A DNA stretch of 64,000 bases from Acinetobacter sp. ANC 3813 (GCF_002135435.1 NZ_NEGK01000001.1:124001-188000); one strand, 5' to 3'; shown: positions 36,077-47,367, counted from the first letter of the stretch. The notes: a model not told the origin generated them from the letters alone. Program-made: numbers and translations.

Positions 36077-36691
36077 ATGTCTACTTTTACTAAAACTGAA
36101 CTTGGCTTCCGCACTTTAAAACTTCGAGATTTAGCACTCAATGCCAGACAGCGCAGGCTTTTAGTCTTAATTGACACAGAAGATTTTTACGCGCTTAGCA
36201 CAAACATGCAGCAACGCATTGCTTCCCCTGATTTACTGCAGCAATTGCAGGATTTGGGTTTAATTACTGCGCACAATACAGTTCAAAATTTTGAAGAAAA
36301 TCATCTACCAATTGACCAAGACATTTCAGATTCAGCATCTGAAAGCGAGAATATTCATCCCATTGATTTAAGCCATCAAAGCAACGCACCTATTACAGAA
36401 ACCGTAATAGAAAATCAAAATAATGAAATAGAAGCTGCCCATTCTATACATTCTGAAATCTTAAGTTTTGAAGATTTAAAACAATTTATGATGCATCACC
36501 TGCAGCAATATTGCGGGCTGATGGCGAAGCAGCTCCTGATTAAAATTCAGCACGCTGAGCAAATTTCCCAGCTGAAACAATGCCAAATACAATGGATTAC
36601 TCTGCTCCAAGAGTCACGGATTTTGCCTCAAACGCTGAATCATGCCTTACAGCAAGTCAACTTAAATATGCACCAGCTGCAAAATAGCTAA
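36077..36691 (+). CDS. Unrecognised helical protein
   Basis: A 204-residue soluble protein. The N-terminal 60 residues are a basic helical domain (LNARQRRLLVLIDTEDFYALS), the middle is acidic and Ser/Glu/Asn-rich and probably disordered (about 75-130), and the C-terminal 70 residues form a helical domain (LKQFMMHHLQQYCGLMAKQL). I do not recognise it. The N-terminal RQRRLLVLI pattern occurs in regulators that bind phosphorelay domains or DNA, but this is too weak to assign. GGGGATAAATTAAGG lies before the ATG. It is monocistronic. Confidence 0.75.
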   Translation: MSTFTKTELGFRTLKLRDLALNARQRRLLVLIDTEDFYALSTNMQQRIASPDLLQQLQDLGLITAHNTVQNFEENHLPIDQDISDSASESENIHPIDLSHQSNAPITETVIENQNNEIEAAHSIHSEILSFEDLKQFMMHHLQQYCGLMAKQLLIKIQHAEQISQLKQCQIQWITLLQESRILPQTLNHALQQVNLNMHQLQNS

Positions 36692-36927
36692 GGCTCGTCT
36701 ATTAAGCCACCAATGATTAAGAGTTTTTTTATAGGCGCTGATTCAAAAAATCACTAAAAGAATATCCCTAAACGTCTTGCATGAAAGATAAGTATTTAAA
36801 ATTAAATCATTTATTAATTTTTAAATAAAATAATTTGTTTTAAGCGTTAATCTCTAAGACTTTATTTGCATGGTGTATTTCTAATATTCAGTGCATATAT
36901 GCAAGATATTTTGGGGAGTGTAAAACC

Positions 36928-37278
36928 ATGTCGTACTATCTTGAATTTGATGCTTTTGATAATCCGATGCAGCTGAGTAAAGTAGGCAACTGGATTATTA
37001 CCTTCTTAAGCCCGAAAGAAGAGCTGGAACATATTCAACTGGCGATTACCCATGTCCTGCCGCGTCAAATGAGTGAGCATTTACAGCCGCGTCGGCTCAT
37101 TATGCATAAGGCGCCTGCAGAGAATAATTGGGAAATTGAGTGCATAGAATGCTTTGACAGCAGTTTAAATCAAGAAATTACTTTTCCGCCAGCAGATCCG
37201 CAAGCGCAGGAAGTGATTCAAACTATTTTAAAAGAATTTGACCGCTATGATGTTTGCGTACAGTTCAAGCAAGATTAA
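36928..37278 (+). CDS. Unrecognised small protein
   Basis: A 116-residue acidic cytosolic protein without signal peptide or membrane segment, with alternating strand and helix character (YYLEFDAFDNPMQLSKVG, WEIECIECFDSS). Two cysteines occur, in the IECIECF segment and near the C-terminus. I do not recognise the family. GGGGAG lies about 11 bases upstream of the ATG, and a clear terminator follows the stop. Confidence 0.75.
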   Translation: MSYYLEFDAFDNPMQLSKVGNWIITFLSPKEELEHIQLAITHVLPRQMSEHLQPRRLIMHKAPAENNWEIECIECFDSSLNQEITFPPADPQAQEVIQTILKEFDRYDVCVQFKQD

Positions 37279-37305
37279 ATATAAAAATAATCCCCCTGTA
37301 ATATC

Positions 37306-37338
37306 AAAAAAACTCACCTAAATACGGTGAGTTTTTTT
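37306..37338. terminator. Bidirectional terminator
   Basis: AACTCACC and GGTGAGTT form a stem with flanking A- and T-runs around TAAATAC. It sits between the convergent 116- and 69-residue genes. Confidence 0.9.
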
Positions 37339-37362
37339 ACGTTAATAAAGCTAGGCTTAAAA

Positions 37363-37572
37363 CTATTTAGCTTCAATCACTTTATAAATACTGGATGAAT
37401 GCTGGCTTTCGAACAGAAGCTCAATGCTGGGCAAGATCACTTCACCATCGACCACAATGTGCTCAATGCGGTTAGAAACGCTGTTGGAGTCTGGCGCAGA
37501 ACGCAATAAAGCTTTGGCATCCAAAATTTCACTAAACTGGTTCTTCACCTTAATATCAATCATATTTGTCAT
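37363..37572 (-). CDS. Small unrecognised protein
   Basis: A 69-residue protein, MTNMIDIKVKNQF onward, with two predicted strands and a helix (ILDAKALLRSAPDS, IEHIVVDGEVILPSIELLF). The ATG at 37572 has GAGAG upstream; an ATG at 37563 is an alternative. No family is recognised. It is convergent with the 116-residue gene and 300 bases from the next feature. Confidence 0.65.
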   Translation of the reverse strand: MTNMIDIKVKNQFSEILDAKALLRSAPDSNSVSNRIEHIVVDGEVILPSIELLFESQHSSSIYKVIEAK

Positions 37573-37784
37573 TGTTGTCACTCTCTTACTTATTTGAATT
37601 AGCATTTTTATACCACATGCCTAAAACAACGCCTTTGCATAAAATGTTAGATTTCTTGGCATTGTAAACTTAGTTAACTCGAAATATTGTAAATCAATGA
37701 CATACACAATTTTGGCAAAAATTGTATGACAATAACTCACCATTCATGCAGTTCATCAGAAACTTTGTGCAACATTTAAGGCAT

Positions 37785-37810
37785 TAAAAAAGCCCGCATT
37801 TCTGCGGGCT
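37785..37810 (-). terminator. Terminator on the minus strand
   Basis: AGCCCGCA at 37791-37798 pairs with TGCGGGCT at 37803-37810 around TTTC, and on the minus strand it is followed by TTTTTT. It can end the transcript of the gene remnant at 37872-38036 or read-through from gdhA. Confidence 0.85.
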
Positions 37811-37871
37811 CTATGTTGGAAGGCTAGTGCTGATTTTTTGTCTTAACCGAGGTTAGAGACTCAATTAGCTG

Positions 37872-38036
37872 TCATTGATCCGTCCAACTCTTAGCAGCGT
37901 CTTTAACTTTCTGACCTGCTGTAGTATCAATATAGCACTGTTGATTATTAGCGCAAGCACCTTTAACACTTCCAAACATTTGATCAAAATAAATACAATT
38001 ATATTTCGTCGCTGAGAAGCAGATAATATGTTCGAT
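37872..38036 (-). pseudogene. Remnant of a small cysteine-containing protein gene
   Basis: An open frame between stops yields IEHIICFSATKYNCIYFDQ and then MFGSVKGACANNQQCYIDTT plus AGQKVKDAAKSWTDQ. Its composition and the Cys spacing look coding, but the only ATG (37979) starts in the middle of it, leaving 35 residues, and no good ribosome-binding site lies before that ATG. A 5' part has probably been lost, or the frame is broken at the in-frame TGA at 38037-38039. A terminator follows it. It could instead be a very short genuine gene. Confidence 0.35.
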
Positions 38037-38137
38037 TCAATTCGCTTGGCGCTTAAAACCTATAATAAAAACTTAAGTGCCTGTTTTTAAAACATCGATT
38101 CAAAAACTGACTGTAAGCAAATTGTTTTCAATTGCAC

Positions 38138-39412
38138 TTAGCCAGGGAAAATACCGCGCTCTTTGCGCGCTTTTAAAATACGCTCACAGGCTAAAATGTA
38201 GGCCGCGGTGCGTAAAGTACAAGCATTGTTATTGGCGCACGTCCAAACATCTTCTACCGCTTGAATCATCAATTTATCTAAACGGTCATTAATTTCGGCT
38301 TCACTCCAGAAATAGCTTGCCATGTCCTGAACCCATTCAAAATAACTGACCGTTACACCGCCAGCATTACAGATCACATCCGGCACAATCATAATTTGAC
38401 GTTCACGCAAAATATCATCTGCTTCAGGATAGGTCGGACCATTGGCGCCTTCTAAAATCATTTTGGCTTTTAACCGCTGTGCACGATCCACATTAATTTG
38501 CCCTTCCAAAGCAGCTGGAATAATGATGTCCGTTTCTATATCCCAAAACGCTTCGTTATCAATAGCTATTGCGCCGTCAAAACCCGCAACGCCTTGATGC
38601 TGTTCTACATGCACATGCAGCCTGTTTAAATCAATTCCCATAGCATTATAAATCGTGCCAGTATGATCTTGAATACAGACAATTTTTGCATCAGACAAAG
38701 CAAATAAATTGGCAGCTTCACTGCCCACATTGCCATAACCCTGAACGCTGACTTTGGCATCTGCAATGTCCAAATCTATTTTTTGCGCAACTTGACAGCC
38801 CGTAATATAAACACCGCGCCCTGTGGCTTTTACACGGCCTAAAGAACCGCCCAAATGCACAGGCTTGCCTGTCACCACACCCGTTACCGTATAGCCCTGA
38901 CCTGATGAATAGGTATCCATCATCCAGCCCATGACATTAGGATTCGTGCCGACATCTGGTGCAGGAATGTCTTTTTGCGGGCCAATAATATGCGCAATTT
39001 CACTGGTATAACGGCGGGTTAAACGTTCTAGCTCACGTGCTGAAAGCTTACGCGGATCAACCCGTACACCGCCCTTTGCACCGCCAAAAGGCAAATTCAG
39101 TACCGCTGTTTTAATGGTCATCCACGCCGACAGCGCCATGACTTCATTCAGCTCTACGTCTGGATGATAGCGGATACCGCCTTTGCCCGGCCCGCGCGAT
39201 AAATTATGCTGTACGCGGTAGCCTTCAAAATGCTGAATTTTTCCGTCATCCATAATGATTGGCACATCGACAATTAAAGCGCGTTTTGGGCGTTTTAAGG
39301 TATCGACATAATCGGCCAGATCTTCACTTAGATAAGGTGCCACGCGGTCGACCTGCGCCAAAAAAGTTTGCCATGCACCGTTGCCGCCATTTGCGTAAGA
39401 GAGATTTGACAT
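38138..39412 (-). CDS. gdhA: NAD(P)-dependent glutamate dehydrogenase
   Basis: A 424-residue oxidative glutamate dehydrogenase of the Glu/Leu/Phe/Val family, converting glutamate to 2-oxoglutarate and ammonia in the cytosol. It has the substrate-binding [14 protein letters not shown], the NAD-binding dyad [15 protein letters not shown] and the [19 protein letters not shown] block. It follows hutG by 21 bases on the same strand, so it can be read with the hut operon. Since histidine degradation yields glutamate, this context gives it a clear role in carbon flow. Conserved Arg/Lys positions in the active site are intact. Confidence 0.95.
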   Translation of the reverse strand: MSNLSYANGGNGAWQTFLAQVDRVAPYLSEDLADYVDTLKRPKRALIVDVPIIMDDGKIQHFEGYRVQHNLSRGPGKGGIRYHPDVELNEVMALSAWMTIKTAVLNLPFGGAKGGVRVDPRKLSARELERLTRRYTSEIAHIIGPQKDIPAPDVGTNPNVMGWMMDTYSSGQGYTVTGVVTGKPVHLGGSLGRVKATGRGVYITGCQVAQKIDLDIADAKVSVQGYGNVGSEAANLFALSDAKIVCIQDHTGTIYNAMGIDLNRLHVHVEQHQGVAGFDGAIAIDNEAFWDIETDIIIPAALEGQINVDRAQRLKAKMILEGANGPTYPEADDILRERQIMIVPDVICNAGGVTVSYFEWVQDMASYFWSEAEINDRLDKLMIQAVEDVWTCANNNACTLRTAAYILACERILKARKERGIFPG

Positions 39413-39433
39413 TCCTGTTCCTAAATTTTTAAA

Positions 39434-40360
39434 TTATTGTGGGTTAAATATATAACTGTAGACAATGAACGCCGCGAGTCTTGCAGTCATTGCATCCTGA
39501 TCGTATTTTGGATTGCATTCTGCAATATCCAGCAGCTTGATTTTTCCGCTACGTTGAATATATCTCATCAGCTTTTCAAACATTTTTAAATCAATGCCTC
39601 TGACCGCCGGCGCACTGACACCCGGCGCAATCGATGCGGCAAAAACATCAAGATCCACCGTGACGTACAGCCAATCCACTGCTTGTATAAATTGATCAAT
39701 TTTAGAGAACACCTGTTGCAGCTGAGCTGCTTCAAGCTCATGATCAAAAATACACTGACTGCCTAAACGCGCTGCTGTATCAAACAATTTTTTGGTATTG
39801 GAATGCTGTGCTGCGCCGATGCAAAGATAGTGAAAAGATTTACCGTGCTGTTCGCAGAGCTGAGCTGATTGCAAAAATGGTGTGCCCGAAGTTGCATGCA
39901 CGTCTTCACGTAAATCTAAATGCGCATCAAAATTGATAATCCCAATGTTTTTTTCTGGATACGTATTTTGTGCATATTGAAAAATGCCACTAAAACTGCC
40001 AAATGCAATCTCATGCCCACCGCCAAACACGATCGGTTTTAAGCCTTGCTGCAAAGCCATTTCAATTTGTTCGGCCAAAGCAACTTGGGCTTTTTCCAAT
40101 TCACCATTGGCACACAGCACTGTACCCAAGTCACGAATTGAAACTTGTGAATGCACAGGCAAATTTGCCAGTTGTTTACGGATTAAATCTGGCGCTTCTG
40201 CTGCGCCAATGCGTCCACGATTACGGCGCACGCCTTCGTCAGAGCTAAAACCTAAAATTGCAAATTCAGCGGAATCTGATTGGTTCACCGTATGGAAGAT
40301 ACGCCGATGTTCTGCGCCTTCACCATCCTGCCGCCCTTGCCATTGAAAAGAATGATCCAT
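39434..40360 (-). CDS. hutG: Formimidoylglutamase
   Basis: Hydrolyses N-formimino-L-glutamate to glutamate and formamide, the last step of this histidine pathway. The 308-residue protein is a ureohydrolase with manganese-binding motifs GGGHEIAFGS, FDAHLDLRE and VDLDVFAAS. It lies between hutI and gdhA on the minus strand, about 110 bases after hutI. The HutG type used here releases formamide, as in enteric bacteria and Acinetobacter, rather than formylglutamate; this distinction is by family and context. Confidence 0.93.
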   Translation of the reverse strand: MDHSFQWQGRQDGEGAEHRRIFHTVNQSDSAEFAILGFSSDEGVRRNRGRIGAAEAPDLIRKQLANLPVHSQVSIRDLGTVLCANGELEKAQVALAEQIEMALQQGLKPIVFGGGHEIAFGSFSGIFQYAQNTYPEKNIGIINFDAHLDLREDVHATSGTPFLQSAQLCEQHGKSFHYLCIGAAQHSNTKKLFDTAARLGSQCIFDHELEAAQLQQVFSKIDQFIQAVDWLYVTVDLDVFAASIAPGVSAPAVRGIDLKMFEKLMRYIQRSGKIKLLDIAECNPKYDQDAMTARLAAFIVYSYIFNPQ

Positions 40361-40468
40361 AATGAATACCGTCTTTAAATCTTCAACGCTTTAAAAATAA
40401 AAACTCAGGCTTAAGGCGAAGCTTAAGCTTTCGGTTTAAAAATTGAATGACACCATTCCATTCAAGCC

Positions 40469-41671
40469 TTAGATCTCTACCTGCTGACCTTTGTAGATGA
40501 CTTTTTGATTAAGATCACCACCCAGCCAATAGGTAATTTCTGAAGGATGCTGAATATCCCACAGTACAAAATTGGCGAACTTTCCAGCCTCTAAACTGCC
40601 ATGCATCTGTTGCAGGCCAAGCGCTTGAGCCGCATGAATCGTCACTGCTGCCAATGTTTGTTCTGGCGTCAAACGGAACAAAGTACTGCCCATATTCATC
40701 ATCAAACGCAATGACTGCGCTGGTGATGTGCCCGGATTTAAATCCGTCGATAAGGCAATTTTCACCCCATGTTGAATTAAACTTTCTACAGGCGGATATT
40801 GCGTTTCGCGCAGCAAATAAAATGCGCCTGGCAATAAGACTGCAACCGTATCGGAGGCGGCCATGGCTTTCACATCATCTTCGGTCATATACTCCAGATG
40901 ATCTGCCGATAGCGCATGATATTGTGCAGCAAGACTAGAACCACCCAAAGCAGACAGCTGTTCTGCGTGCAGTTTGACAGGCAAATTTAAAGATTGTGCA
41001 GTTTGAAACACCCGCTCTACTTGGCTTGGAGAAAATGCCAAATGCTCACAAAAAGCATCTACAGCATCGACTAATTGTTCTGCATGCAGCTGCGGCAGCA
41101 TTTCACTGCAGATATAATGGATATAGTCATCACTGGCATCTTTAAATTCTGGCGGCAAAGCATGTGCAGCCAAACAGGTACTTTTTACCGTCATTGGCAA
41201 AGCTGCACCTAACTGACGAATCACTTTCAGCATTTTGCGCTCATTGGCTAAATCCAGCCCATAGCCCGATTTAATTTCAATCGCGGTGACGCCTTCACGC
41301 TGCAAGTTTTGAATCCGCTTATAAGCAGATTGAAACAGTTCAGCTTCTGTCGCCTCGCGTGTTGCGCGCACCGTACTGGCAATACCACCGCCATTTTTCG
41401 CGATTTCGGCATAACTTACACCCTGCAGGCGCTGTTCAAATTCAATACTGCGATTGCCACCAAAAACGCTATGGGTATGACAGTCGATTAAACCCGGTGT
41501 TATCCAAGCGCCTTGCAGATCAATCTGTTCGCTAAAAGATGCTTGAGGAACATCACTGCTTTTGCCAATCCAATGAATCAGCTCAGCATTTGTAATCAGT
41601 GCTGCATCTTCAATGATTGAATAAAGGCCATGCTGCATGGTCGCAATATGGCAATTCAGCCAGAGCTTCAT
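40469..41671 (-). CDS. hutI: Imidazolonepropionase
   Basis: Hydrolyses 4-imidazolone-5-propionate to N-formimino-L-glutamate. The 400-residue amidohydrolase has the metal ligands His65 and His67 in [27 protein letters not shown] near residue 237, and the metal Asp in [10 protein letters not shown]. Its length fits the family. The gene follows hutT by about 75 bases and precedes hutG by about 110 bases in the minus-strand hut block. Confidence 0.95.
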   Translation of the reverse strand: MKLWLNCHIATMQHGLYSIIEDAALITNAELIHWIGKSSDVPQASFSEQIDLQGAWITPGLIDCHTHSVFGGNRSIEFEQRLQGVSYAEIAKNGGGIASTVRATREATEAELFQSAYKRIQNLQREGVTAIEIKSGYGLDLANERKMLKVIRQLGAALPMTVKSTCLAAHALPPEFKDASDDYIHYICSEMLPQLHAEQLVDAVDAFCEHLAFSPSQVERVFQTAQSLNLPVKLHAEQLSALGGSSLAAQYHALSADHLEYMTEDDVKAMAASDTVAVLLPGAFYLLRETQYPPVESLIQHGVKIALSTDLNPGTSPAQSLRLMMNMGSTLFRLTPEQTLAAVTIHAAQALGLQQMHGSLEAGKFANFVLWDIQHPSEITYWLGGDLNQKVIYKGQQVEI

Positions 41672-41747
41672 GTTGACAATTCCTATTCCGCCAAAGCAAA
41701 TGCTTAAGCGGAAATGTTGTTGGATTTAAGGAAAATGATTAAATCAG

Positions 41748-43160
41748 TTATGAGTTGGTTTCTAGTTCTTGCGAGGTATTTTTTGGGTCCTGATTCAAGT
41801 TCATTTTTGGCTTGATCTTGAAAAAATAGGCAACCCATAAAATCACCAGCCATGCCGCACCAACATAGATCGCCGGACGAGAGTCTGGGAAGTACGCAAT
41901 GATGCCTAAAACAAACAACATGAAGACCACTGCAAATGCAGGTGCATACGGCCAGCCCACGACTGGGAAATCTAAAGCTTTAATTTCAGCAGTAGACAAT
42001 TTACGGCGCATACCCATTTGTGACAGCAGGATCATCAGCCAAACCCAAACTGTTGCAAATGTCGCAATTGAAGCAATAATCATGAAAATATTTTTAGGAA
42101 TCAGGTAATTCAGCACCACACCAATCAACAGCACGCCTGCCATTACGACAACGGTCATCCAAGGCACACCATTTTTAGATAGCTTGGTAAAGACTTTAGG
42201 CGCTTGACCATCTTGCGCCATGCCGTACAACATGCGCCCAGCACCAAATACATCACTATTGATTGCAGAGACTGCAGCTGAAATCACCACAATATTTAAA
42301 ATGGTTGCTGCTGAACCAATGCCTAGGTTTTCAAAAATTTGTACAAATGGACTGCCTTGTGTACCAATTTGATTCCAAGGGAAAATCGCCATCAACACAA
42401 AAATGGTCAACACATAGAATAGTAAAATACGCACAGGCACCGCATTGATGGCTTTTGGAATCGACTTTTTCGGTTCTGCGGTTTCACCCGCAGTAATACC
42501 AATAATTTCGATACCGCCAAAAGCAAATACCACCACAGATAAACAAGCAATCAATCCGCCTATGCCATTTGGCATAAACCCGTCATGAATCCACAGGTTT
42601 TGCAAGCCAGAAACTGCTGTACCGTGATCAGAATGGAAGCCGTAAAGCATCAGGCCAAAACCGCCGATAATCATGGCGATAATCGCAGTCACTTTTACAA
42701 TCGACAGCCAAAACTCGAGTTCACCAAAGACTTTGACATGGATTAAATTAATCCCGCCTAAAAACATAATCAGCGATAGAATCCAAATCCAGCGCGGGAC
42801 ATCGGGATACCAAAAGCCCATGTAAATACCAAAAGCTGTGACATCTGCCAAAGCCACAATGATCATTTCAAAGACATAGGTCCATCCCGTGGTAAAACCT
42901 GCAAAGGGGCTAATGTACTTGCTGGCATAGTGGCTGAATGAACCCGAAACTGGATTATGTACAGACATTTCGCCGAGGGCGCGCATGACGATATAAATGG
43001 CAATACCCGCCACGATATAAGCAATTAATACCGAGGGGCCAGCCATTTGAATCGCACTGGCTGAACCATAGAATAGTCCTGTACCAATAGCTGAGCCTAA
43101 AGCTAAAAATCGGATATGACGGGTGTTTAATCCCCGCTGTAAGGTCGACTCTTGTGACAT
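41748..43160 (-). CDS. hutT: Amino acid permease, probable histidine importer
   Basis: A 470-residue APC-family transporter with 12 transmembrane helices, importing an amino acid across the inner membrane. The N-terminus [20 protein letters not shown] and the block [13 protein letters not shown] are typical of the AAT/ProY-HutT group of bacterial amino-acid permeases. Its place between hutH and hutI argues that histidine is the substrate; this is context, since ProY-like specificity is not readable from sequence. The ATG at 43160 has GGAG 7 bases upstream; an ATG four residues upstream is weaker. Confidence 0.9.
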   Translation of the reverse strand: MSQESTLQRGLNTRHIRFLALGSAIGTGLFYGSASAIQMAGPSVLIAYIVAGIAIYIVMRALGEMSVHNPVSGSFSHYASKYISPFAGFTTGWTYVFEMIIVALADVTAFGIYMGFWYPDVPRWIWILSLIMFLGGINLIHVKVFGELEFWLSIVKVTAIIAMIIGGFGLMLYGFHSDHGTAVSGLQNLWIHDGFMPNGIGGLIACLSVVVFAFGGIEIIGITAGETAEPKKSIPKAINAVPVRILLFYVLTIFVLMAIFPWNQIGTQGSPFVQIFENLGIGSAATILNIVVISAAVSAINSDVFGAGRMLYGMAQDGQAPKVFTKLSKNGVPWMTVVVMAGVLLIGVVLNYLIPKNIFMIIASIATFATVWVWLMILLSQMGMRRKLSTAEIKALDFPVVGWPYAPAFAVVFMLFVLGIIAYFPDSRPAIYVGAAWLVILWVAYFFKIKPKMNLNQDPKNTSQELETNS

Positions 43161-43197
43161 TGTTATCTCCAATCCATGAGGAAATTTTTATTTGATC

Positions 43198-43216
43198 GGG
43201 CCGCATCATGCGGCCC
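43198..43216. repeat. GC-rich hairpin between hutH and hutT
   Basis: GGGCCGCAT and ATGCGGCCC are a perfect inverted repeat around one C. On the minus strand it is followed by GATCAAAT, not a T-run, so it looks like an intercistronic processing or attenuation hairpin rather than a full terminator. Confidence 0.65.
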
Positions 43217-43233
43217 TTTTCTCAATCACAAAC

Positions 43234-44766
43234 TTATTTTAGGCTTGGCAATAAACCGTGAATGATCAGGTCATTTAAGCAGCCGCTCGCCAGCAATTCA
43301 CTCGCCTGCTCAATATCTGGCGCGAAGAAGCGGTCTTCACTGTAATACGGCACTTGATCACGCAGCGCTTTGCGCGCACGCTCCAATTTAACCGAGCTTT
43401 TTAAGCCTTTACGGAAGTCTAAACCTTGGCATGCGCCCAGCCATTCAATCGCAATGATGCCGCGTACATTGTCCGCCATAGACCATAAGCGTTTGCCCGC
43501 ATTTGGCGCCATAGATACATGGTCTTCCTGATTGGCAGAAGTCGGCAGGCTGTCAACGCTTGCAGGATGTGCCAGTGCTTTATTGTCACTTGCCAATGCC
43601 GCTGCAGTCACCTGTGCAATCATAAAGTCTGAGTTCACACCGCCATTTTCCACCAAGAATGGCGGAAGCTGTGACATGTGGCGGTCCATCATCATAGAGA
43701 TACGGCGTTCAGACAGTGAACCCACTTCTGCAATCGCTAACGCTAAGTTGTCCGCAGCCATCGCTACAGGTTCCGCATGGAAGTTACCCCCTGAAATCAC
43801 ATCGCCTTCTTTGGCAAAAACCAATGGATTGTCAGAAACTGCATTAGATTCCACTTCTAACACTTCAGCCGCTTGACGGATTTGTGTTAAGCAAGCGCCC
43901 ATCACCTGCGGCTGACAGCGCAGTGAATATGGATCTTGTACTTTTTCACAGTCTTCATGCGAATGGCCGATTTCACTTTCTTCAGTCAATAGATCACGAT
44001 ATGCAGCGGCCACATCAATTTGACCGCGCTGACCGCGTACTTCATGTACACGCGCATCAAATGGTGAACGTGAACCAAGCATCGCTTCTACACTTAAACC
44101 GCCGCACACTGTGGCTGCCGCAAATAAATCTTCCGCTTCAAATAAACCGCGTAACGCATAGGCTGTAGATACTTGTGTGCCGTTGAGCAATGCCAAGCCT
44201 TCTTTGGCTGCCAATGCAACCGGTTCTAAACCTGCAATTTTTAATGCTTCAACCGCTGGCAGCCATTCGCCTTTATAACGCGCTTTGCTTTCACCCAGCA
44301 GCACCAATGACATGTGAGCAAGCGGCGCCAAGTCACCTGAAGCTCCCACAGAACCTTTTAAAGGAATATGCGGATAAACTTCAGCATTAATCAGTGCCAA
44401 AAGCGCTTCAATGACTTTTAAACGAATACCTGAAAAACCGCGCGCCAAACTGTTGGCTTTGAGCAGCATAATCAAACGCACCATTGAATCATCCAGTGCT
44501 TCACCTACACCTGCTGCATGTGACAATACCAATGAACGTTGAAGCTGTTCTAAATCTTCTTGCGCAATTTTGGTCGATGCCAATAAACCAAAACCTGTAT
44601 TGATGCCGTAAGCCGTTCGGCCTTCACGAATAATTTGCTCAACACAATCGACACTGGCTTGAATGGCTGGAATGGCCTTCTGATCTAGCTTAACTTTGAT
44701 CGGCTTTAAAAATGCTTCACGTAATTCTGCTAAATTAAGTTTGCCTGGTTGAATTAAAAGTTCCAT
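43234..44766 (-). CDS. hutH: Histidine ammonia-lyase
   Basis: Deaminates L-histidine to urocanate, the entry step of the hut pathway. The 510-residue protein has the Ala142-Ser143-Gly144 triad (in [13 protein letters not shown]) that self-cyclises into the MIO electrophile, with the tyrosine-containing loop [10 protein letters not shown] at 51-60. Length and motif positions match Pseudomonas HutH. It lies between hutU and hutT; an 86-base gap upstream contains an imperfect hairpin near CTGCTGA/TCAGCAG. Confidence 0.97.
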   Translation of the reverse strand: MELLIQPGKLNLAELREAFLKPIKVKLDQKAIPAIQASVDCVEQIIREGRTAYGINTGFGLLASTKIAQEDLEQLQRSLVLSHAAGVGEALDDSMVRLIMLLKANSLARGFSGIRLKVIEALLALINAEVYPHIPLKGSVGASGDLAPLAHMSLVLLGESKARYKGEWLPAVEALKIAGLEPVALAAKEGLALLNGTQVSTAYALRGLFEAEDLFAAATVCGGLSVEAMLGSRSPFDARVHEVRGQRGQIDVAAAYRDLLTEESEIGHSHEDCEKVQDPYSLRCQPQVMGACLTQIRQAAEVLEVESNAVSDNPLVFAKEGDVISGGNFHAEPVAMAADNLALAIAEVGSLSERRISMMMDRHMSQLPPFLVENGGVNSDFMIAQVTAAALASDNKALAHPASVDSLPTSANQEDHVSMAPNAGKRLWSMADNVRGIIAIEWLGACQGLDFRKGLKSSVKLERARKALRDQVPYYSEDRFFAPDIEQASELLASGCLNDLIIHGLLPSLK

Positions 44767-44852
44767 GTATACAGCCCTGTTTCCTATTTTTTATACGCTG
44801 CTGAATCATCAGGAGAGAGTTGAGATGAATCAGCAGTTGTCCTTTTTACGGC

Positions 44853-46526
44853 TTAGCCAGTAATCATCGGCAGATTTAAGCCTTGTTCTTTCGCACAGTC
44901 AATTGCAATATCATAACCAGCGTCTGCGTGGCGCATTACGCCTGTCGCAGGGTCATTGGTCAGTACTCTGGCAATACGTTCTGCGGCTTCATCTGTACCA
45001 TCACATACAATCACCACACCTGAGTGCTGTGAGAAGCCCATGCCTACGCCACCGCCATGATGCAACGACACCCAAGTTGCGCCGCCTGCTGTATTGAGCA
45101 AAGCATTCAGTAATGGCCAATCTGATACTGCATCTGATCCATCTTGCATCGATTCAGTTTCACGGTTTGGACTAGACACAGAACCTGAGTCTAAGTGGTC
45201 ACGGCCAATCACAACAGGTGCAGATAATTCGCCTGTACGTACCATTTCATTGAATGCCAGGCCAAGTTTTGCACGCAGGCCTAGACCTACCCAGCAAATA
45301 CGCGCTGGCAAACCTTGGAATGCAATTCGTTCACGCGCCATATCTAACCAATGATGCAAATGCTCATCATCTGGAATCAGCTCTTTCACTTTTGCATCAG
45401 TTTTATAGATGTCTTCTGGGTCACCAGAAAGTGCAGCCCAACGGAATGGACCAATACCGCGGCAGAACAACGGACGGATATAAGCTGGAACGAAGCCAGG
45501 GAAATCGAATGCGTTTTCTACCCCCTCTTCTTGCGCCATTTGACGGATGTTGTTGCCATAGTCAAAGGTTGGGACGCCCATTTTTTGGAAGTCCAGCATC
45601 GCTTGAACATGCACACCCATAGATTGCTTCGCGGCTTTTACCACTACATCTGGTTCAGTTTGCGCGCGTTCGCGGTATTCTTCCCATGTCCAGCCAATTG
45701 GCAGGTAACCATTTAATGGGTCATGCGCACTGGTTTGATCCGTCACCATATCTGGACGCACACCGCGGCGCACCAGCTCAGGCAAAATGTCTGCAGCATT
45801 GCCGTGCAGCGCAATTGAAATGGCTTTACCTTCTTTGGTATAGCGCTCAATACGCACCAAAGCGTTGTCTAAATCTGCAGCTTGCTCATCTACATAACGG
45901 GTACGTAAACGGAAATCGATGCTGGCTTGCTGGCATTCAATGTTCAAAGAACACGCGCCTGCCAAAGTTGCAGCCAATGGCTGAGCGCCGCCCATGCCGC
46001 CTAAACCAGCCGTTAATACCCAGCGACCCGTCAAGCTGCCGTTATAGTGCTGACGCCCTGCTTCTACAAAAGTTTCGTATGTGCCTTGCACAATCCCTTG
46101 GCTGCCAATATAGATCCAAGAACCTGCGGTCATTTGACCGTACATCGCCAAACCTTTTGCATCCATTTCATTAAAATGCTTCCAGTTTGCCCAATGCGGC
46201 ACTAAGTTCGAGTTGGCAATTAACACACGCGGTGCGTCTTTATGGGTTTTGAACACGCCTACTGGCTTGCCAGACTGAACCAGCAAAGTTTCGTGATCTT
46301 CTAAATCTTTTAAAGTTTCAACAATTTTGTCATAACATTCCCAGTTACGCGCTGCACGGCCAATCCCGCCATACACCACCAATTCTTTTGGGTTCTCTGC
46401 GACATCTGGGTCTAGGTTATTCATCAACATGCGCAGCGGCGCTTCTGTTAACCAGCTTTTTGCATTTAGCGTTGTACCGCGAGGGGCACGAATTTCTACA
46501 TCACGAAATTTTGTAGTTGTTGTCAC
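44853..46526 (-). CDS. hutU: Urocanate hydratase
   Basis: Converts urocanate to 4-imidazolone-5-propionate with tightly bound NAD. The 557-residue protein contains the diagnostic [15 protein letters not shown], the NAD-binding [16 protein letters not shown] and [15 protein letters not shown]. The start is GTG at 46526, supported by AAGGAG with 7-base spacing and by the family-length product; an ATG at 46550 would lie upstream of that ribosome-binding site. It is the first gene of the hutU-hutH-hutT-hutI-hutG block, and a HutC-type palindrome lies about 75 bases upstream. Confidence 0.95.
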   Translation of the reverse strand: MTTTTKFRDVEIRAPRGTTLNAKSWLTEAPLRMLMNNLDPDVAENPKELVVYGGIGRAARNWECYDKIVETLKDLEDHETLLVQSGKPVGVFKTHKDAPRVLIANSNLVPHWANWKHFNEMDAKGLAMYGQMTAGSWIYIGSQGIVQGTYETFVEAGRQHYNGSLTGRWVLTAGLGGMGGAQPLAATLAGACSLNIECQQASIDFRLRTRYVDEQAADLDNALVRIERYTKEGKAISIALHGNAADILPELVRRGVRPDMVTDQTSAHDPLNGYLPIGWTWEEYRERAQTEPDVVVKAAKQSMGVHVQAMLDFQKMGVPTFDYGNNIRQMAQEEGVENAFDFPGFVPAYIRPLFCRGIGPFRWAALSGDPEDIYKTDAKVKELIPDDEHLHHWLDMARERIAFQGLPARICWVGLGLRAKLGLAFNEMVRTGELSAPVVIGRDHLDSGSVSSPNRETESMQDGSDAVSDWPLLNALLNTAGGATWVSLHHGGGVGMGFSQHSGVVIVCDGTDEAAERIARVLTNDPATGVMRHADAGYDIAIDCAKEQGLNLPMITG

Positions 46527-46599
46527 CGTTGGACTCCTTCCATTCAACAAACTGTGTTTCTAATGACATCCCTTCAGCACTAATACAAACATGTGCTTA

Positions 46600-46620
46600 C
46601 TTGTATATACATGTATACAT
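46600..46620. promoter_or_regulatory. Probable HutC operator upstream of hutU
   Basis: CTTGTATATACATG (46600-46613) overlaps ATGTATACAT (46611-46620), two near-palindromic TGTATATACA-type elements. The first resembles the CTTGTATATACAAG dyad in front of hutC at 48246-48259. The site is about 75 bases before the hutU start. Confidence 0.7.
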
Positions 46621-46776
46621 ATTAAACATGAGTCAGAATCTTTGAAAAGACCCCAATTCAAAATAATCATTAAATATTTTTTAAAAATTTGATTTTATTA
46701 AAGTTAAATATTTTTATTTTTTTATAATTTGCCGCATTTTATGCCAAAATTTCGGCTAGAGATGTTCATCGAATAT

Positions 46777-47367
46777 TTAATAAAGCTCAATAAAACAGCA
46801 ATCTTTCTCTAAATTTTCGGGCAGTTGTATTGTTAATATTTGATCAGCATTGCTGATTTTGAGACAGTCCAAAGCCGCTAAATGATATTTTTGCTGTGCA
46901 ATTTGTATTACTGCAGCTTCTGCCATATTAAAAATAAACAGCGTAGGCGCCGAACTTAAAACGGTTTGCACCGCTTCCCCCTTTAGCCATTGCACCCGCG
47001 GCTGAACACGGTCCTTGCGGTAAATTAAATTCAGATCTCGAATCGGGCCATTCAATAGCCTGCAGAACACTGGCTGTTCGCCATCAAAAGCAAAAAGCGT
47101 TCTGGTCAATACATGCACTTCATTGGGCTCAGCCAGCATTTTTTGCTTGAGGCTTAGATGCATACCAGCACCTGACAATACCGAAATTATCCGCTGCTTA
47201 TCTTTAAAAAATGAAAATTCACTATCCGTATCTACATCTGCCATAGAGATGCGCCAGTCAAAATCATCTGCATCTTCTTGCGGGCTACGGGCAATTTCAT
47301 AAGTAAAGCCTAGGCCATTTTTCCACAGCATTTTTTGGTAATGCTGCAGTGTCAGATGCTGAATCAT
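46777..47367 (-). CDS. hutD: HutD family cupin protein
   Basis: A 196-residue cytosolic cupin encoded in hut operons. The N-terminus LQHYQKMLWKNGLGFTYEIA and DFDWRISMADVDTDSEFS are the family hallmarks; the family is proposed to tune pathway flux by binding formimino- or urocanate-type ligands. Its start codon overlaps the hutC stop (ATGA), so the two are translationally coupled. It is separated from hutU by about 250 bases containing the HutC-type site. Confidence 0.93.
   Translation of the reverse strand: MIQHLTLQHYQKMLWKNGLGFTYEIARSPQEDADDFDWRISMADVDTDSEFSFFKDKQRIISVLSGAGMHLSLKQKMLAEPNEVHVLTRTLFAFDGEQPVFCRLLNGPIRDLNLIYRKDRVQPRVQWLKGEAVQTVLSSAPTLFIFNMAEAAVIQIAQQKYHLAALDCLKISNADQILTIQLPENLEKDCCFIELY

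Noticed and set aside
38077..38292. Plus-strand frame of 71 residues at the end of gdhA
   Set aside because: Most of it is antisense to the gdhA 3' end and it shows no protein features.
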